From Xanthomonas sp. DAR 34887 (lineage in GTDB: Bacteria > Pseudomonadota > Gammaproteobacteria > Xanthomonadales > Xanthomonadaceae), in NCBI RefSeq assembly GCF_041245805.1, contig NZ_CP162490.1, forward strand, positions 3,449,001 through 3,513,000: a stretch of DNA of 64,000 bases. Reading direction: 5' to 3'. The translations under genes were made by a program, and so were the position numbers. Shown piece by piece: positions 40,854 to 49,134 of this stretch. Below the pieces are notes generated by a model. It was not told where the DNA came from. It was given only the letters and a program-made list of their open reading frames with translations, and did not search any database. The first letter of the stretch is position 1; every line of letters starts with the position of its first letter.

Positions 40854-43424
40854 ATGACCGACGCCGCGCCCCCCGTTTCCCCGCCCCCCTCCGCCGCTGG
40901 CTGGCGCCGTGCGCTGCCGGTGGTGTTCAGCCTGGTGATCCTGGCGCTGGCGCTGCGCGCGCTGGCCACCGAGTTCAGCACCCACGGCTACGCCGCGATC
41001 CGCCATGCCTTCAACCAGCTCGGTGTCGGCCAGATCGCGCTGACCCTGCTGCTGGGGCTGAGCAGCTATGCCTGCCTGATCGGCTTCGACGCGATCGGCC
41101 TGCACCGCAGCGGGCGCAAGCTGCATCCGATGCGAATCGGCGTCACCGCGTTCCTGGCGCACGCGGTCGGGCAGACCCTGGGCTTCGCCGCGCTCACCGG
41201 CGGCGCGGTGCGCCTGCGCGGCTACGGCCGGGTCGGGCTGAGCCTGGCCGAGATCGGCCAGGTGGTGCTGATGAGCACGCTCGGCTTCGTGTTCGGCGCC
41301 TGGCTGCTGCTGGCGTTGGCGCTGACCTTGGAACCGGCGTCGGCGGCGCTGGCGCTGCCGCTGGCCTCGCCGGCGGTGCGCGCGATCGGCATCGCGCTGC
41401 TGGCCGGCTTCGGCCTGATGCTGCTGCTGGCCGGGCGCGCAGGCCGCACCCTGCGCTGGCGCACCCACGAACTGTGGCTGCCGGACCGGCGCACCGCGCT
41501 CGGCGTGACCGCGCTCAGCGTGGTCGAACTGGGCCTGGCCAGCGCCGCGTTCTATGTATTGCTGCCGAACGAATCGGGCATCGAGTTCGTCGGCTTCGTC
41601 GGCCTGTACCTGGTCGCGGTGGTGGCCGGGTTGATGTCCACCGTGCCGGCCGGGCTGGGCGTGTTCGAATGGAGCCTGCTCAAGCTGCTGCCCGGCGTGG
41701 CCCCGGCCGCGGTGCTGGCCGCGGCGCTGATCTACCGCATCACCTACTACGTGGTGCCGCTGCTGCTGTCGGTGCTGATGGCCGCGGTGTCGGGCCTGCG
41801 CCAGCCGCTGGCGGCCGGCGCCGGCGGGCTGCGCGTGGCCTGGGGCACGCTGCGTCCGTGGCTGCCGCAGATCATCGCCATCGCGGTGTTCGCGGTCGGC
41901 GCCGCGCTGGTCATCGACGGCACCCTGCCGACGCCGAAGCGGCGCCTGGGCATGGCGCCGCTGTCGATCGTGGAGACCTCGCACCTGCTGGCCAGCCTCG
42001 GCGGCGTGGTGCTGCTGCTGATCGGCCAGGGCCTGCAACGCCGCAGCCATGCCGCCTGGGTGCTGGCGATCGGCATCTGCGTGCTGCTGCCGTTGCCGGC
42101 CTGGCTGCGCGGCGGCCACGCCTCGGTGGCGTTGTCCTCGCTGGTGGTGGCGGCCGGGCTGTGGGGCGCGCGCCGCGAGTTCTACCGCCAGGGCGCACTG
42201 CTCGACGAGGCCTGGTCGTGGCCGTGGCTGCGCAACCTGGGGCTGGTGCTGATCGCCACGGTGTGGCTGCTGTTCTTCGTCTACAGCCACGTCGAATACC
42301 AGAACGAATTGTGGTGGCAGTTCGCCACCTCGGCCAATGCGCCGCGGGCGCTGCGCGCGGTGCTGCTGGTCAGCGTGGCGGTGGTGGTGTTCGGGCTGGC
42401 GCGGCTGCTGCACAGCACGCGCTCGCCGCTGCCGGCGGCCGACGCGGCGCAGCTGGACGCGCTGGCGCCGGTGCTGGCCGCCGCCACCGACACCCAGGCC
42501 TGCCTGGTGCTGACCGGCGACAAGGCGCTGCTGCCCGACGAGGCCGGCCAGGGCTTCGTGATGATGCAGCGCTACGGCGGCTCGCTGGTGGCGATGGGCG
42601 ACCCGGTGGGGCCGCCGGAGGTCGCGCGCGCGCTGATCTGGCGCTTCCGCGAGGAAGCCGACCGCATGGGCCTGCGCCCGGTGTTCTATCAGGTCGGCGA
42701 GCAGCACTGGCAGACTTATCTGGACCTGGGCCTGACCCTGGTCAAGCTGGGCGAGGAAGCGATGGTGTCGCTGGAAGACTTCCACCTGGAAGGCCGCGAC
42801 CGCGCCGACCTGCGCCAGGCCTGGAATCGCGGCAAGCGCAGCGGGCTGAGCTTCCGCATCGTGCCGCTGGAGCAGATCGACGCGCTGATGCCGGTGCTGG
42901 CCGACGTCTCGCAGCAATGGCTGGAGGAAAAGGCCGGCGAAGAGAAAGGCTTCTCGCTCGGCAGCTTCGACCCGGCCTATCTGCGCCGCTTCCCGATCGC
43001 GGTGGTCGAGGCCGAGGGCAAGGTCGTGGCATTCGCCAACCTGTGGCAGGCACCGGCCGGGCACGAGCTGTCGGTGGACCTGATGCGGCACATCGCCGAT
43101 GCGCCGAAGGGCACCATGGATTTCCTGTTCATCGAGCTGTTCCTGTGGGGCCGCGAACAGGGCTACAAGCGCTTCTCGCTGGGCATGGCGCCGCTGTCGG
43201 GCCTGGCCCAGCACCGCCTGGCCGGCCGTTGGAACCGCTTCGGCAACCTGATCGTGCGCCACGGCGAGCGCTTCTACGGCTTCACCGGCCTGCGCCGCTT
43301 CAAGTCCAAGTTCGCCCCGGCCTGGCGCACCCGCTACCTGGCCGCGCCCGGCGGCATGCACCTACCGGCGGCGCTGCTGGACGTGACGCGGCTGATTTCG
43401 CTGGATCCGCGGAAGCCTGATTGA
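40854..43424 (+). CDS. mprF: Bifunctional lysylphosphatidylglycerol flippase/synthetase MprF
   Basis: An 856-residue membrane enzyme that attaches an aminoacyl group (usually lysine) from tRNA to phosphatidylglycerol and flips the product, lowering negative surface charge and resisting cationic peptides. The first 560 residues have about 14 helices with the flippase motifs AVGQTLGFAALTGGAVRLRGY and STVPAGLGVFEWSLLKLLPG. The C-terminal GNAT-like synthase part includes GDKALLPDEAGQGFVMMQRYGGSLVAMGDPVGP, GEEAMVSLEDFHLEGRDRADLRQAWNRGKRSGLSF, FSLGMAPLSGLA and FYGFTGLRRFKSKFAP. It faces an acvB-like gene. Confidence 0.95.
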   Translation: MTDAAPPVSPPPSAAGWRRALPVVFSLVILALALRALATEFSTHGYAAIRHAFNQLGVGQIALTLLLGLSSYACLIGFDAIGLHRSGRKLHPMRIGVTAFLAHAVGQTLGFAALTGGAVRLRGYGRVGLSLAEIGQVVLMSTLGFVFGAWLLLALALTLEPASAALALPLASPAVRAIGIALLAGFGLMLLLAGRAGRTLRWRTHELWLPDRRTALGVTALSVVELGLASAAFYVLLPNESGIEFVGFVGLYLVAVVAGLMSTVPAGLGVFEWSLLKLLPGVAPAAVLAAALIYRITYYVVPLLLSVLMAAVSGLRQPLAAGAGGLRVAWGTLRPWLPQIIAIAVFAVGAALVIDGTLPTPKRRLGMAPLSIVETSHLLASLGGVVLLLIGQGLQRRSHAAWVLAIGICVLLPLPAWLRGGHASVALSSLVVAAGLWGARREFYRQGALLDEAWSWPWLRNLGLVLIATVWLLFFVYSHVEYQNELWWQFATSANAPRALRAVLLVSVAVVVFGLARLLHSTRSPLPAADAAQLDALAPVLAAATDTQACLVLTGDKALLPDEAGQGFVMMQRYGGSLVAMGDPVGPPEVARALIWRFREEADRMGLRPVFYQVGEQHWQTYLDLGLTLVKLGEEAMVSLEDFHLEGRDRADLRQAWNRGKRSGLSFRIVPLEQIDALMPVLADVSQQWLEEKAGEEKGFSLGSFDPAYLRRFPIAVVEAEGKVVAFANLWQAPAGHELSVDLMRHIADAPKGTMDFLFIELFLWGREQGYKRFSLGMAPLSGLAQHRLAGRWNRFGNLIVRHGERFYGFTGLRRFKSKFAPAWRTRYLAAPGGMHLPAALLDVTRLISLDPRKPD

Positions 43425-43426
43425 CC

Positions 43427-43660
43427 GCCGGGATTGGGGATTTGGGATTGGGGATTGGTAGAAGCAGGATTCGGGGCGCTGTCCCTTGGTAGCGCCGGCG
43501 AGTGGTTCGGTGGGAAGCCGAACCTGAAGCCACGCAGCCGCGCTCAGAAGGCGTTCAATCCCAATAGCTAAGCGCCGGAAAATCCGGAATCAAGGCGCGC
43601 AACGAATGCGTGCGCGCCAAGCTCTTACGAATCCCCAATCCCGACTCCCCAATCCCCGCC
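43427..43660. repeat. GGGATT inverted-repeat element between mprF and acvB
   Basis: The left arm starts GCCGGGATTGGGG two bases after the mprF TGA; the right arm (43628-43660) ends one base before the complementary stop of acvB. So both ends abut TGA codons of convergent genes. The interior is longer (about 170 bp) than in the other copies and I see no gene in it. Confidence 0.86.
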
Positions 43661-43661
43661 G

Positions 43662-45089
43662 TCAATCGATCCGCTGCAGGATCTGCTTGGCCAGTTCCGC
43701 GTAGTCGCCCTTGAAGTGGTGGTCGCCGGGCAGCTTCACCAGCTGCGCGCCGCGATGCGGCAGGTCCGGGCACAGCGCGTCGTCGTCGTCTTCGCCGTAG
43801 ATGCACAGGGTCTGCGCGCCCGGCATCTTCGCCACTTCCGGGGCGATCGGCAGGCCGTCGTCGCCGGAGCTGATCCAGTTGGACACGTGGAACTCGTAGT
43901 CGGCGGTCTTGCCCAGCGACAGCAGCGCGGTGGCCTGCACCTGCTCGCGCATCTCCGGCGGCAACTGGTTGTAGGCCGCCGGCAACACGTCGGCGCCCTG
44001 CGAGAAACCGATCAGCACCACCCGCTCGCGCTGCCACAGGCGGCTGTAGTGGCGGTAGATGCGGTCCAGGTCGGTGGCGAAGCCCTGCGGGGTGCGCTCG
44101 CTCCAGAAGTAACGCAGCGAGTCCACGCCGACCACCGGGATGCCGGCCTCGGCCAACGCCCCGGCCACCTGCTGGTCGAGCCCGGCCCAGCCGCCGTCGC
44201 CGGAAACGAAGATCGCGAACACTTGCTCATGGCCCTTGCCGGTGGCCGCGTCGTCCGTGGGCACGGGCACATCGACCACCGGCAATCCGGCCAGATCGGC
44301 CGGCGTTGGCGGCAGGCTGACCCCGCGCTGCGCACCCAGCGAACGCACCGCCGCGCGCAGTCCGGGCAGCGGATCGCCACTGGCGCTGCGGCGGAACTGC
44401 CGCGCCTGCGGCACTTTCTGCAGGAACGCATCGCTTTGCTGGGTGCAGCGGGCCTTGCCCGGCGCATCCAGTGCCGCCAGCCACGGCACCGGCAGCGTCG
44501 CCGGCTGCAGCGCGCGCGCCGGCGCGGTGATGCCGGCGCCGCAGATCTGGTCGTCCAGCACCTGCACCGGACAGAAATCCTCGGTGACCAGGCCGGCCAG
44601 CAAGTGCTTGGGCGCCTGCGCCGCGACCGCATAGGCCAGCGCGGCGCCGTCGCCATCGCCGACCAGCAGCGGCAGGCGGTAGGTCGGCACGTGGTAGTAG
44701 GCCTGCACGTAGCGCGAGAAGTTCTCCACGTCGCCGGCGGAGAAGCCGCAGGTGCCGGGGATCTTGGCCAGCACCGCCTGCAGGTGCGCGCCGTCGATCA
44801 CCACCACCATCGCGCCGTCGTCGCGCAGCGCCTCGATCTGGCGCATGCGCACCGCCTCGCCGTGCTTGCCGCCGGCGAACCACAGCACCACGCGCTGCGC
44901 CTCGCCCTTCGGCAGCAGCACCGGCACCTGCTCGAAGCGGCCGTGGCTGAGTTTCTCCGGGACCGCGGCCGCTGGCGCAGCCGGCGCTGGCGCCGCGACC
45001 GTCGTCGCAGGCGCCGCCGCGGCGGCAGCCGCGGCGCTCAGGCCGGCCAACGCACATCCCCACATCCATCCGCCACGCAGTCGCATCAT
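43662..45089 (-). CDS. acvB: AcvB/VirJ family periplasmic lysyl-phosphatidylglycerol hydrolase-like protein
   Basis: A 475-residue exported protein: signal peptide (residues 1-27, CALAGLSAAAAAAAAPA), an alanine/proline linker, then two alpha/beta-hydrolase-like halves. The N-terminal half has GDGDGAALA in place of a nucleophile elbow; the VirJ half has a true elbow GFSQG (Ser363) with DDDDALCPD and GDHHFKGDY supplying acid and His. In Agrobacterium AcvB hydrolyses the lysyl-PG made by the MprF homologue LpiA. Facing mprF here suggests the same synthesis/removal pair. The ATG at 45089 is the first of two adjacent ATGs. Confidence 0.9.
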   Translation of the reverse strand: MMRLRGGWMWGCALAGLSAAAAAAAAPATTVAAPAPAAPAAAVPEKLSHGRFEQVPVLLPKGEAQRVVLWFAGGKHGEAVRMRQIEALRDDGAMVVVIDGAHLQAVLAKIPGTCGFSAGDVENFSRYVQAYYHVPTYRLPLLVGDGDGAALAYAVAAQAPKHLLAGLVTEDFCPVQVLDDQICGAGITAPARALQPATLPVPWLAALDAPGKARCTQQSDAFLQKVPQARQFRRSASGDPLPGLRAAVRSLGAQRGVSLPPTPADLAGLPVVDVPVPTDDAATGKGHEQVFAIFVSGDGGWAGLDQQVAGALAEAGIPVVGVDSLRYFWSERTPQGFATDLDRIYRHYSRLWQRERVVLIGFSQGADVLPAAYNQLPPEMREQVQATALLSLGKTADYEFHVSNWISSGDDGLPIAPEVAKMPGAQTLCIYGEDDDDALCPDLPHRGAQLVKLPGDHHFKGDYAELAKQILQRID

Positions 45090-45259
45090 CCGGCAATCCT
45101 GAAAGGGCCAATCCTGAAAAAGCAGGTAAAGATAATCCCGAACGGCAGCGGCGCGAAGCACGGCGCGGGCTCCGGTTCATGCGGGATACGCCGCGAGCGT
45201 TCCAGCGCACTGCCAGGCGGCGGCGCCGGCGCGGACTGCAGCGACGCGCAGCTCAGGGC

Positions 45260-45460
45260 TCACGCGTCCGGATCGGCCTGTGGATGGCGCAGCCGCCATG
45301 CCGCCAGCGCCTGCCGATAGCGCGTCACTTCGTCGTTGTACAGGTCGTGGACGCAGAGCGGACAGCCGCTGTCGCAGCAGTCGCTGGGCAGCGGAGGCTG
45401 CGGCGCCTGCGGGCGCGGATCGGCAGTGGCGGGATCGGAATCGGAATCGGAATCGGACAT
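45260..45460 (-). CDS. Small oxidoreductase-like (OXLD-type) cysteine protein
   Basis: A 66-residue acidic protein. After MSDSDSDSDP and a proline-rich stretch it has PSDCCDSGCPLCVHDLYNDEVTRYRQALAAWRLRHP, the conserved core of the oxidoreductase-like N-terminal domain (four Cys, then a Tyr/Asn/Asp helix). Role unknown. The SD repeat comes from four tandem ATCGGA hexamers at 45434-45457. The frame continues upstream, but this ATG gives the normal short form. Confidence 0.8.
   Translation of the reverse strand: MSDSDSDSDPATADPRPQAPQPPLPSDCCDSGCPLCVHDLYNDEVTRYRQALAAWRLRHPQADPDA
45434..45457. repeat. Four-copy hexanucleotide repeat in the OXLD-type gene
   Basis: ATCGGA is repeated four times exactly, immediately next to the start codon on the coding (minus) strand, encoding Ser-Asp pairs. 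Being a multiple of three, slippage would alter only repeat number. Confidence 0.9.
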
Positions 45461-45530
45461 CACGGTACGCAGCGGGTGGCACGCCGGCGGCGTGAACAGG
45501 CGCGCATTGTAGACCGCCGTCGCGGCCGGC

Positions 45531-46136
45531 TCAGCCGATCGCCTGGCGCAGGTTGACGCGCGCCGCCGCGTCGTAGCGCGCATGGAACCAGTCGCTGAGG
45601 AAGATGCGCGGCTGCGCCAGCACCGTCTTCAGGAATGCGCGGCGCTTGCGCCGGTACAGCCAGCCGGGCACCACGCCGCGGTATTCCTCGGCGATGGCGC
45701 GATCGTAGGCGGCGAACCCGGCGGGATCGGCGCCGAGGATGGCCATATCGCAATCCAGGAACAGCGCCGCCTCCGCATCCACCGCAGCGGCGGACAGTTG
45801 CCCGTGGCGCGCGGTCAGTTCGATCAGCGCGGCGACGCGCGCCGCGTCCAGCCCGGCATCCGGCAGCCACTGCGCGATCGCCGCCTGCGCCATGCGCGCC
45901 GACTGCGCCTCGTTGTCGCCACGTCCGGCCTGATACACCGCGTCGTGATAGAGCACGGCCAGGTAGACCTCGCGCGGCTGCCGCCAGCCCAGGGCCGCGG
46001 CGACTTCGGCATAGTGGCCCAGCACCGCCTGCACATGGCCGAAGTGGTGATACGCGCGTGGCGGCGTCGCATAGGCCGCCTGCAACTGCTCCCATTGCGC
46101 GGCGGGCAAGGTCAGCGGCGGCGCCGGCTCGCTCAT
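45531..46136 (-). CDS. HD-superfamily metal-dependent phosphohydrolase-like protein
   Basis: A 201-residue protein with the HD metal site spread over YHHFGHVQAVLGHY (His), VYLAVLYHDAVYQ (HD pair) and ALFLDCDMAILG (final Asp), the pattern of the predicted HD-superfamily phosphohydrolases (COG4339). Substrate unknown. Its ATG overlaps the thpR stop as ATGA, so the two are co-translated. Confidence 0.86.
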   Translation of the reverse strand: MSEPAPPLTLPAAQWEQLQAAYATPPRAYHHFGHVQAVLGHYAEVAAALGWRQPREVYLAVLYHDAVYQAGRGDNEAQSARMAQAAIAQWLPDAGLDAARVAALIELTARHGQLSAAAVDAEAALFLDCDMAILGADPAGFAAYDRAIAEEYRGVVPGWLYRRKRRAFLKTVLAQPRIFLSDWFHARYDAAARVNLRQAIG

Positions 46137-46774
46137 CGCGTGGCCTCGACGCCCGCAGACCCAGGCTTGGCCGCATCCGCCGACAGCGGCCAGGTCGCCT
46201 CGTGCACATAGCGCCCCTGCCCTTGCACGCTGCGGATCAGACTCACCGTGGCGACCGTGCAGCGCAATTCCGGCACGGTTTGCGGCGGCACCATCTGCTC
46301 GTCGTAGCTCAGGGTGAGATGCGGGACAAAGACCGGATCGGCGCGCGTGGCCACGCCCTGGCGGCCGAGTTGCCGCTGCAGTGCCTCGCGCAGGTAGCGC
46401 AGCGCGGACGGCTCGCCGTCGCCGAGCAACACCAGCGGCCGCGTGCGGGCGCGGCCGCCGAAACTGGCCACCCGATCGAAACACAGCTCGAACGGCGCTG
46501 CCTCCAGCGCCTGTCCGGCGGCATGCGCCTGTTGCAGCAGCCGCGGCGGAATGCCGGCGTACTCGCCCAGGTAGTGCAAGGTCAGGTGCAGGCGTTCCAC
46601 CGGCAACGCGCGGCCGCGCAGGCCATGCTCGGCCCGCAGGCGCTCGCCAATCGCGAAGGCGCGCTGCGCGGTGGCCGGGTCCGGCAGCACGGCGAAGAAC
46701 AGGCTCTCGCGCGGCGCCGGCGCGGCGAAGCCGAGCGCGAACTGCGTGTTTGCGGAAGAAGGATCGTGGGCCAT
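46133..46774 (-). CDS. thpR: RNA 2',3'-cyclic phosphodiesterase ThpR (2'-5' RNA ligase family)
   Basis: A 213-residue LigT-like protein. The two catalytic HxT motifs are HLTLHYLGE and HLTLSYDE; FFAVLPDPATAQRAFAIGERL is the usual first strand and helix. It opens 2',3'-cyclic phosphates on RNA, including tRNA halves. The first 25 residues are extra compared with short members. Start at 46774 (MAHDPSS) chosen over an ATG five codons upstream. Runs with the HD-phosphohydrolase gene. Confidence 0.92.
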   Translation of the reverse strand: MAHDPSSANTQFALGFAAPAPRESLFFAVLPDPATAQRAFAIGERLRAEHGLRGRALPVERLHLTLHYLGEYAGIPPRLLQQAHAAGQALEAAPFELCFDRVASFGGRARTRPLVLLGDGEPSALRYLREALQRQLGRQGVATRADPVFVPHLTLSYDEQMVPPQTVPELRCTVATVSLIRSVQGQGRYVHEATWPLSADAAKPGSAGVEATR

Positions 46775-46860
46775 CGGCAGGATACGCAAGCCGCGGGCGC
46801 TGCGGCGACTGGGCAGGAACCGTCATGGTAGCAAGCGCATTGCGCCGAGCGCCGCGCATT

Positions 46861-46915
46861 CCGAAAACGCACAAAGACCGCCCGGACGGAATCCGGGCGG
46901 CCTTTGTGCGTTTCG
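46861..46915. terminator. Long hairpin between thpR and DUF2383 genes
   Basis: CCGAAAACGCACAAAG at the left pairs with CTTTGTGCGTTTCGG at the right, and the inner GACCGCCCGGA with TCCGGGCGGCC, giving a nearly continuous stem of about 25 bp with a four- to five-base loop. Its A/T-rich flanks allow termination for the minus-strand DUF2383 transcript coming from the right. It resembles an efficient intrinsic terminator, although the U-tract is interrupted. Confidence 0.75.
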
Positions 46916-46985
46916 GCATCGGCACGTCGCGCTCCGCGCGGATCGCGACGCCTTCGACGACGGCCGGACAAGCCAGGCCTGCAGC

Positions 46986-47441
46986 TTACGCCGCGTTCTT
47001 CAGCGCCAGCTTGCGATTGCGCATCACGTCGTGGCAGGCGCGCACTTCCGGCAGCAACTTGGTGGCGGCATCGCGTGCGGCGACCGGGGTATCGCTGTCG
47101 GCGATGGTGTCGTTGAACGCCTTCAACAGGCGATCCTCGGACTCTTCCAGTTCGGCCACGTAGCCGTACTTGGTGTCGCCCAGCGTCGCGCGCACCTTGC
47201 CGTACATCTGCTGCATGCTGCCGACCATTGTGCCGTGCTCTTCCGGCTTGCCGCCGACCGCCTGGACCACGGCGCTCAGGCTGCTGACGATGTCGGACTT
47301 GACCCCGGCAATGCGCAGGAACAGTGCGGACAATTCGGTATCGCCGACCTTCTGCGCCGCTTCTTCGTAGAAATCCTTGCCGTCGCGGGAGATGGCGATG
47401 AGGTCGTTGAGGCTGTGGGTGGTCTTGCTCTGAATGCTCAT
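46986..47441 (-). CDS. DUF2383 / PA2169-family four-helix-bundle protein
   Basis: A 151-residue helical protein: SLNDLIAISRDGKDFYEEAAQKVGDTELSALFLRIAGVKSDIVSSLSAVVQAVGGKPEEHGTMVGSMQQMYGKVRATLGD, the ferritin-like pattern of the PA2169 family. Acidic and His residues at repeating positions might bind metal. Members are associated with stress and stationary phase; function unproven. A strong ribosome-binding site, AGAAGGAG, precedes the ATG at 47441. Monocistronic by context, closed by the hairpin at 46861. Confidence 0.9.
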   Translation of the reverse strand: MSIQSKTTHSLNDLIAISRDGKDFYEEAAQKVGDTELSALFLRIAGVKSDIVSSLSAVVQAVGGKPEEHGTMVGSMQQMYGKVRATLGDTKYGYVAELEESEDRLLKAFNDTIADSDTPVAARDAATKLLPEVRACHDVMRNRKLALKNAA

Positions 47442-47906
47442 GGATGGAACTCCTTCTGCAATGGGCCGGCGAACATCGCGCAACGGGCACGTCGGGTCGT
47501 GTTCCCTGGATGTCGCTTGGCCGCGGGATGAAACGTCTTGCCGCGTTGCGTCGTGGGAGGGATGCTGGACGCGGGGGCATAAAGTGCACGTGAGCCGAAA
47601 CGGCCGCGTCCTCACGCGACGCTGGCAGGCATGAACAGGCATTCATCGCCGGCGCCATGGCCTGCGTGGCGATATTTTCGCCAGGCCATGCGTGTGCCCG
47701 GCACGACGGCACGCCCCGGTGCAGTCATCCATCTGCCTGCCCGCACGTATCCACGATCGCTGTGGATGAATACGCGGCGCCCGCCGGCCGCCAGGCACGG
47801 CACCGGGTGGGCCGCGATGGCTGCGTTCCGAGGCGCGTGCACCGCTCCGGCAAAGGGCTATATTTGCCGAAAGAGCCTCCCATCCGGGATTCCCACGAGG
47901 TGCGCC
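47442..47906. other. 465-bp divergent intergenic region
   Basis: This gap separates the minus-strand DUF2383 gene from the plus-strand TPR gene and should hold both promoters. A TATATT sequence at 47859-47864 is a possible -10 for the TPR gene, without a convincing -35. Short open frames on both strands have no recognisable content. I see no RNA gene. Confidence 0.5.
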
Positions 47907-49010
47907 ATGTTCGGCTGGACCGCATTCGCCCTGGTCGCCGCGACGGCGATCGCGCCGCCCCCCGCACCGCCGTCGCCACCCGCGCCACCTGTGCCGCTCG
48001 TCCCCGAAGAGATCATGCGCGTCCCGCCCGCGCTGCATGCGCTGGTGCAGCAGCGCGTCGACCGCCACGGCCCGCCCGAGCAGCGCCTGCAGCAGTTGGT
48101 GCGGCTGGCCTTCGACGTGGACGGCCTGGATCTGCAGTACGACGCCAAGGCCACCAACAGCGTCGCCGAGAGCTATGCCACCCGGCGCGTCAACTGCCTG
48201 TCCTTCACCCTGCTGTTCGTGGCCCTGGCGCGCGACGCCGGGGTGGATGCGCAGGTGCAGGAAGTGGGCCGCGTCCTGAGTTGGTACGAGGACGGCAACG
48301 CGCTGTACAACGCCGGCCACGTCAACGTCCTGGCGCGCATCGACGGCAGTCGCCGCAGCGTGGACCTGGACCGCAGCGTGCTGATGGACCGGCGCGGCCC
48401 GCAGCCGATCTCCGACCGCCGCGCACTGGCGCACTACTACAACAACCGCGGCGCCGAGCTGATGGCCAACGGCGACCTGCCCGCCGCGCAGCAGCACCTG
48501 GAGATGGCGCTGCGGATGGACCGCGACTTCGCCGCCGCCTGGAACAACCTCGGCGTGCTGGCGCTGCGCCAGGGCCATGCGCAGACTGCCGCGAACAACT
48601 ACGCGACCGCACTGTCGATCGATCCCGGCCACGTGTCCGCGCTGTCCAACGCCGCCATGCTGTACCGGCACCTGGGCGACAGCCGGCGCGAGGCGGCGAT
48701 GCTGGCTCGGCTGCAGCGCGTGCAGCTGACCGACCCGTTCCACCAGTATCTACTCGGCAACGAGGCGGAACGGCGCCAGGACTATGCTGCGGCGATCGGC
48801 TACTACCGGCATGCGCTGCGCCTGTACGACAACGCGCACCTGCTGTATTTCGCCCTGGCCCGCGTCTACCTGCTCAACGGCGATCCGCGCCGCGCCAACT
48901 GGGCGCTGCAGCAGGCCGTGGAGCACGCCGACAAGACCGCGCAGCCGCGCTACCAGGCCAAACTGGAGGCGTTGCGGCGGTTGACCCACAACGCCCAGGC
49001 GCAGCGCTGA
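47907..49010 (+). CDS. Transglutaminase-like/TPR exported protein
   Basis: A 367-residue protein. A short hydrophobic start (MFGWTAFALVAATAIAPPPAPPSPP) acts as a signal or anchor. Residues 45-170 resemble a transglutaminase-like fold (RLAFDVDGLDLQYDAKATNSVAESYATRRVNCLSFTLLFVALARDAGVDAQVQEV), with NCLSF holding the potential catalytic Cys and GHVNVLARID a possible His. Four or more TPR units follow (YNNRGAELMANGDLPAAQQHLEMALRMDRDFAAAWNNLGVLALRQGHAQTAANNYATALSIDPG). Probably a periplasmic protein-interaction factor. The GAGG ribosome-binding site at 47896-47899 supports the start. Confidence 0.82.
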   Translation: MFGWTAFALVAATAIAPPPAPPSPPAPPVPLVPEEIMRVPPALHALVQQRVDRHGPPEQRLQQLVRLAFDVDGLDLQYDAKATNSVAESYATRRVNCLSFTLLFVALARDAGVDAQVQEVGRVLSWYEDGNALYNAGHVNVLARIDGSRRSVDLDRSVLMDRRGPQPISDRRALAHYYNNRGAELMANGDLPAAQQHLEMALRMDRDFAAAWNNLGVLALRQGHAQTAANNYATALSIDPGHVSALSNAAMLYRHLGDSRREAAMLARLQRVQLTDPFHQYLLGNEAERRQDYAAAIGYYRHALRLYDNAHLLYFALARVYLLNGDPRRANWALQQAVEHADKTAQPRYQAKLEALRRLTHNAQAQR

Positions 49011-49134
49011 GCCGCCGCGGGCGCCGATCGGGCCGGGCGCGTGGCATCGGCGTGCGCCTGCGTGCGTCCGCGCGCACGACGGTACGTCGCGTGCCCGACC
49101 TGGCGCGATCGCAGCAGGCCCGATGCCGCGCGGC

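Noticed and set aside
43555..44037. Second minus-strand frame overlapping the acvB 3' end
   Set aside because: It is out of frame with the hydrolase motifs and is arginine/alanine-rich shadow.
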